From: a bacterium UBP1_UBA4771 | GTDB taxonomy: Bacteria; Krumholzibacteriota; Krumholzibacteriia; Krumholzibacteriales; Krumholzibacteriaceae | NCBI GenBank assembly: GCA_002403295.1 | Contig: DHHN01000057.1 | Coordinates: 1-5,570 of the forward strand | DNA: 5,570 nucleotides | Direction of reading: 5' to 3' | In this document: positions 4,821-5,570 of the stretch, piece by piece | Position numbering within the stretch: position 1 is the stretch's first letter | Layout of the letters: each line of letters starts with the position of its first letter | The notes under the pieces: model-generated | What the model saw: the letters and a program-made list of their open reading frames with translations, nothing else | Told to the model about the DNA's origin: nothing | Database searches by the model: none | Position numbers and translations under genes: made by a program

Positions 4821-5570
4821 TCACCCGAGAGCCGCGAGAAAGCTCTCCCCCGCCCCGAACGGCACGCCGAACCATTCGGCGAGCGTGGCGGCGAGGTCGG
4901 CGAGGGTATTTCTCGTTCCGAGCGCCGAGCCCGCGCGGCCGGAGCCCGTGATCGAGGCGAGGATCGGAACGTGCTCTCGCGTATGGTCGGAGCCCGGCAT
5001 CGTCGGATCGCACCCATGATCGCTCGTGACGGCGAGCAGCGCGCCCCGCGGGAGGCGCGTCCTGAAACGGGCGAACCATCGATCGAAGCGCTCGAGGCCG
5101 CGCGCGTAGCCTCCCGGATCGCGCCGGTGCCCCCAGACCATGTCGAAATCGACGAGATTGACGAACAGGAGAGAAAACGCGGCGCCCTCGCCGAGCACGC
5201 GGTCGGCGCCGCGCATCGCGGAATCGTTCCCGCCCGCCCGGACGATCCGCGCGATGCCGCGCTTCGCGAACAGGTCGTGGATCTTCCCGACGGTCACGAC
5301 CTCGCGCCCGCGCTCCGCGAGCGCGTCGAGAAGCGTCGGCCCGGGCGGCGGGAGCGAGAAATCGCGCCTGCGTTTCGTGCGGACGAACGCGCCCGCGCTC
5401 CCCGCGAAGGGGCGCGCGATGACCCGCGCCACGTTGTGGGGCGGGACGAGCAGGCTCCGCGCCGTCCGGCAGATGCGGTAGAGCTCGCGCACCGGTATCG
5501 CGTCCTCGTGGGCCGCAATCTGAAAAACGCTGTCCGCCGAGGTGTACACGATCGGGCGGCCCGTGCGCAG
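4821..5570 (-). CDS. deoB: phosphopentomutase, C-terminal part (5' end off the window)
   Basis: This enzyme interconverts (deoxy)ribose-1-phosphate and 5-phosphate, linking DeoA to DeoC. The visible 249 residues are the C-terminal 60% or so of a protein normally about 390-410 residues long. The frame is open to the right edge, so this is a partial gene and not a truncated one. Numbering from the edge, YTSADSVFQIAAHE is at 9-22, the DFSLPPP segment at about 70-76 and VGKI at 94-97. DFDMVWGHRRDPGGYA follows, with Asp143 and His148. SDHGCDPTMPGSDHTREHVP then gives Asp184, His185 and His196. These five match the di-manganese ligands of Bacillus cereus phosphopentomutase (Asp286, His291, Asp327, His328, His339) with identical spacing. 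The phosphorylated threonine and first metal aspartate lie in the missing N-terminus. It is the first visible gene of the deo operon; its promoter and any regulator are outside the window. Confidence 0.96.
   Translation of the reverse strand: MRTGRPIVYTSADSVFQIAAHEDAIPVRELYRICRTARSLLVPPHNVARVIARPFAGSAGAFVRTKRRRDFSLPPPGPTLLDALAERGREVVTVGKIHDLFAKRGIARIVRAGGNDSAMRGADRVLGEGAAFSLLFVNLVDFDMVWGHRRDPGGYARGLERFDRWFARFRTRLPRGALLAVTSDHGCDPTMPGSDHTREHVPILASITGSGRAGSALGTRNTLADLAATLAEWFGVPFGAGESFLAALG

Noticed and set aside
2935..5019. A 694-codon open frame on the plus strand antisense to deoA, deoC and deoB
   Set aside because: It crosses three well-supported minus-strand genes, has a repetitive Arg/Glu/Ala composition and no domain.
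4129..5079. Possible fusion: the deoA frame stays open upstream through deoC into deoB, suggesting a 753-residue protein
   Set aside because: The extra N-terminal 317 residues are Arg/Gly-rich shadow sequence, while deoC is intact in another frame with all catalytic residues and deoA has a conventional start overlapping the deoC stop.

Overview
This is a GC-rich bacterial window made of a divergent ribosomal RNA operon start, one cell-wall gene, and a deoxynucleoside catabolism operon. The left edge (1..221) is the 5' end of a 16S rRNA gene on the minus strand. Its opening (GGCGGCGTGGATTAGGCATG in the sense direction) has the ATTAGGCATGCAAGTC form common in Planctomycetes and related or candidate lineages such as Omnitrophota, rather than the CTTAACACATGCAAGTC form of most phyla. 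About 220 nt of 16S cannot fix the phylum, so this placement is tentative. Protein content (class A PBP with a membrane anchor, DeoB/DeoC/DeoA) only says bacterium with peptidoglycan.

Layout. 1..221: 16S rRNA 5' domain, minus strand, continuing off the left edge. 222..511: its leader and control region, much richer in A+T than the rest. It holds two tandem sigma-70-type promoters on the minus strand (P1 483..511, TTGACA-N17-TATATA; P2 379..407, TTGACA-N17-TATATT), a boxB-like hairpin and a near-consensus boxA antitermination site (334..346). P2 is also surrounded by repeated and palindromic sequence. 512..668: a very GC-rich upstream region of the next gene. 669..2789 (+): class A penicillin-binding protein (PBP1A type), divergent from the rRNA operon. 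2790..2817: short convergent gap with no convincing terminator. 2818..5570 (-): deoB (N-terminus off the right edge), deoC, deoA.

The three deo genes form one transcription unit (30-bp gap deoB-deoC, 4-bp GTGA overlap deoC-deoA) and encode the full route from a pyrimidine deoxynucleoside to central metabolism. DeoA phosphorolyses (deoxy)nucleosides to base plus (deoxy)ribose-1-phosphate, DeoB isomerises this to the 5-phosphate, and DeoC splits deoxyribose-5-phosphate to acetaldehyde and glyceraldehyde-3-phosphate. Catalytic residues are intact in everything visible.

I found no mobile element, CRISPR array, tRNA, or evidence of a new multi-gene system. The least ordinary part is the rRNA promoter region at about 334..511, where an 8-bp word occurs three times, two similar inverted repeats flank P2, and a perfect 8-bp-arm palindrome covers the P2 -10 box.
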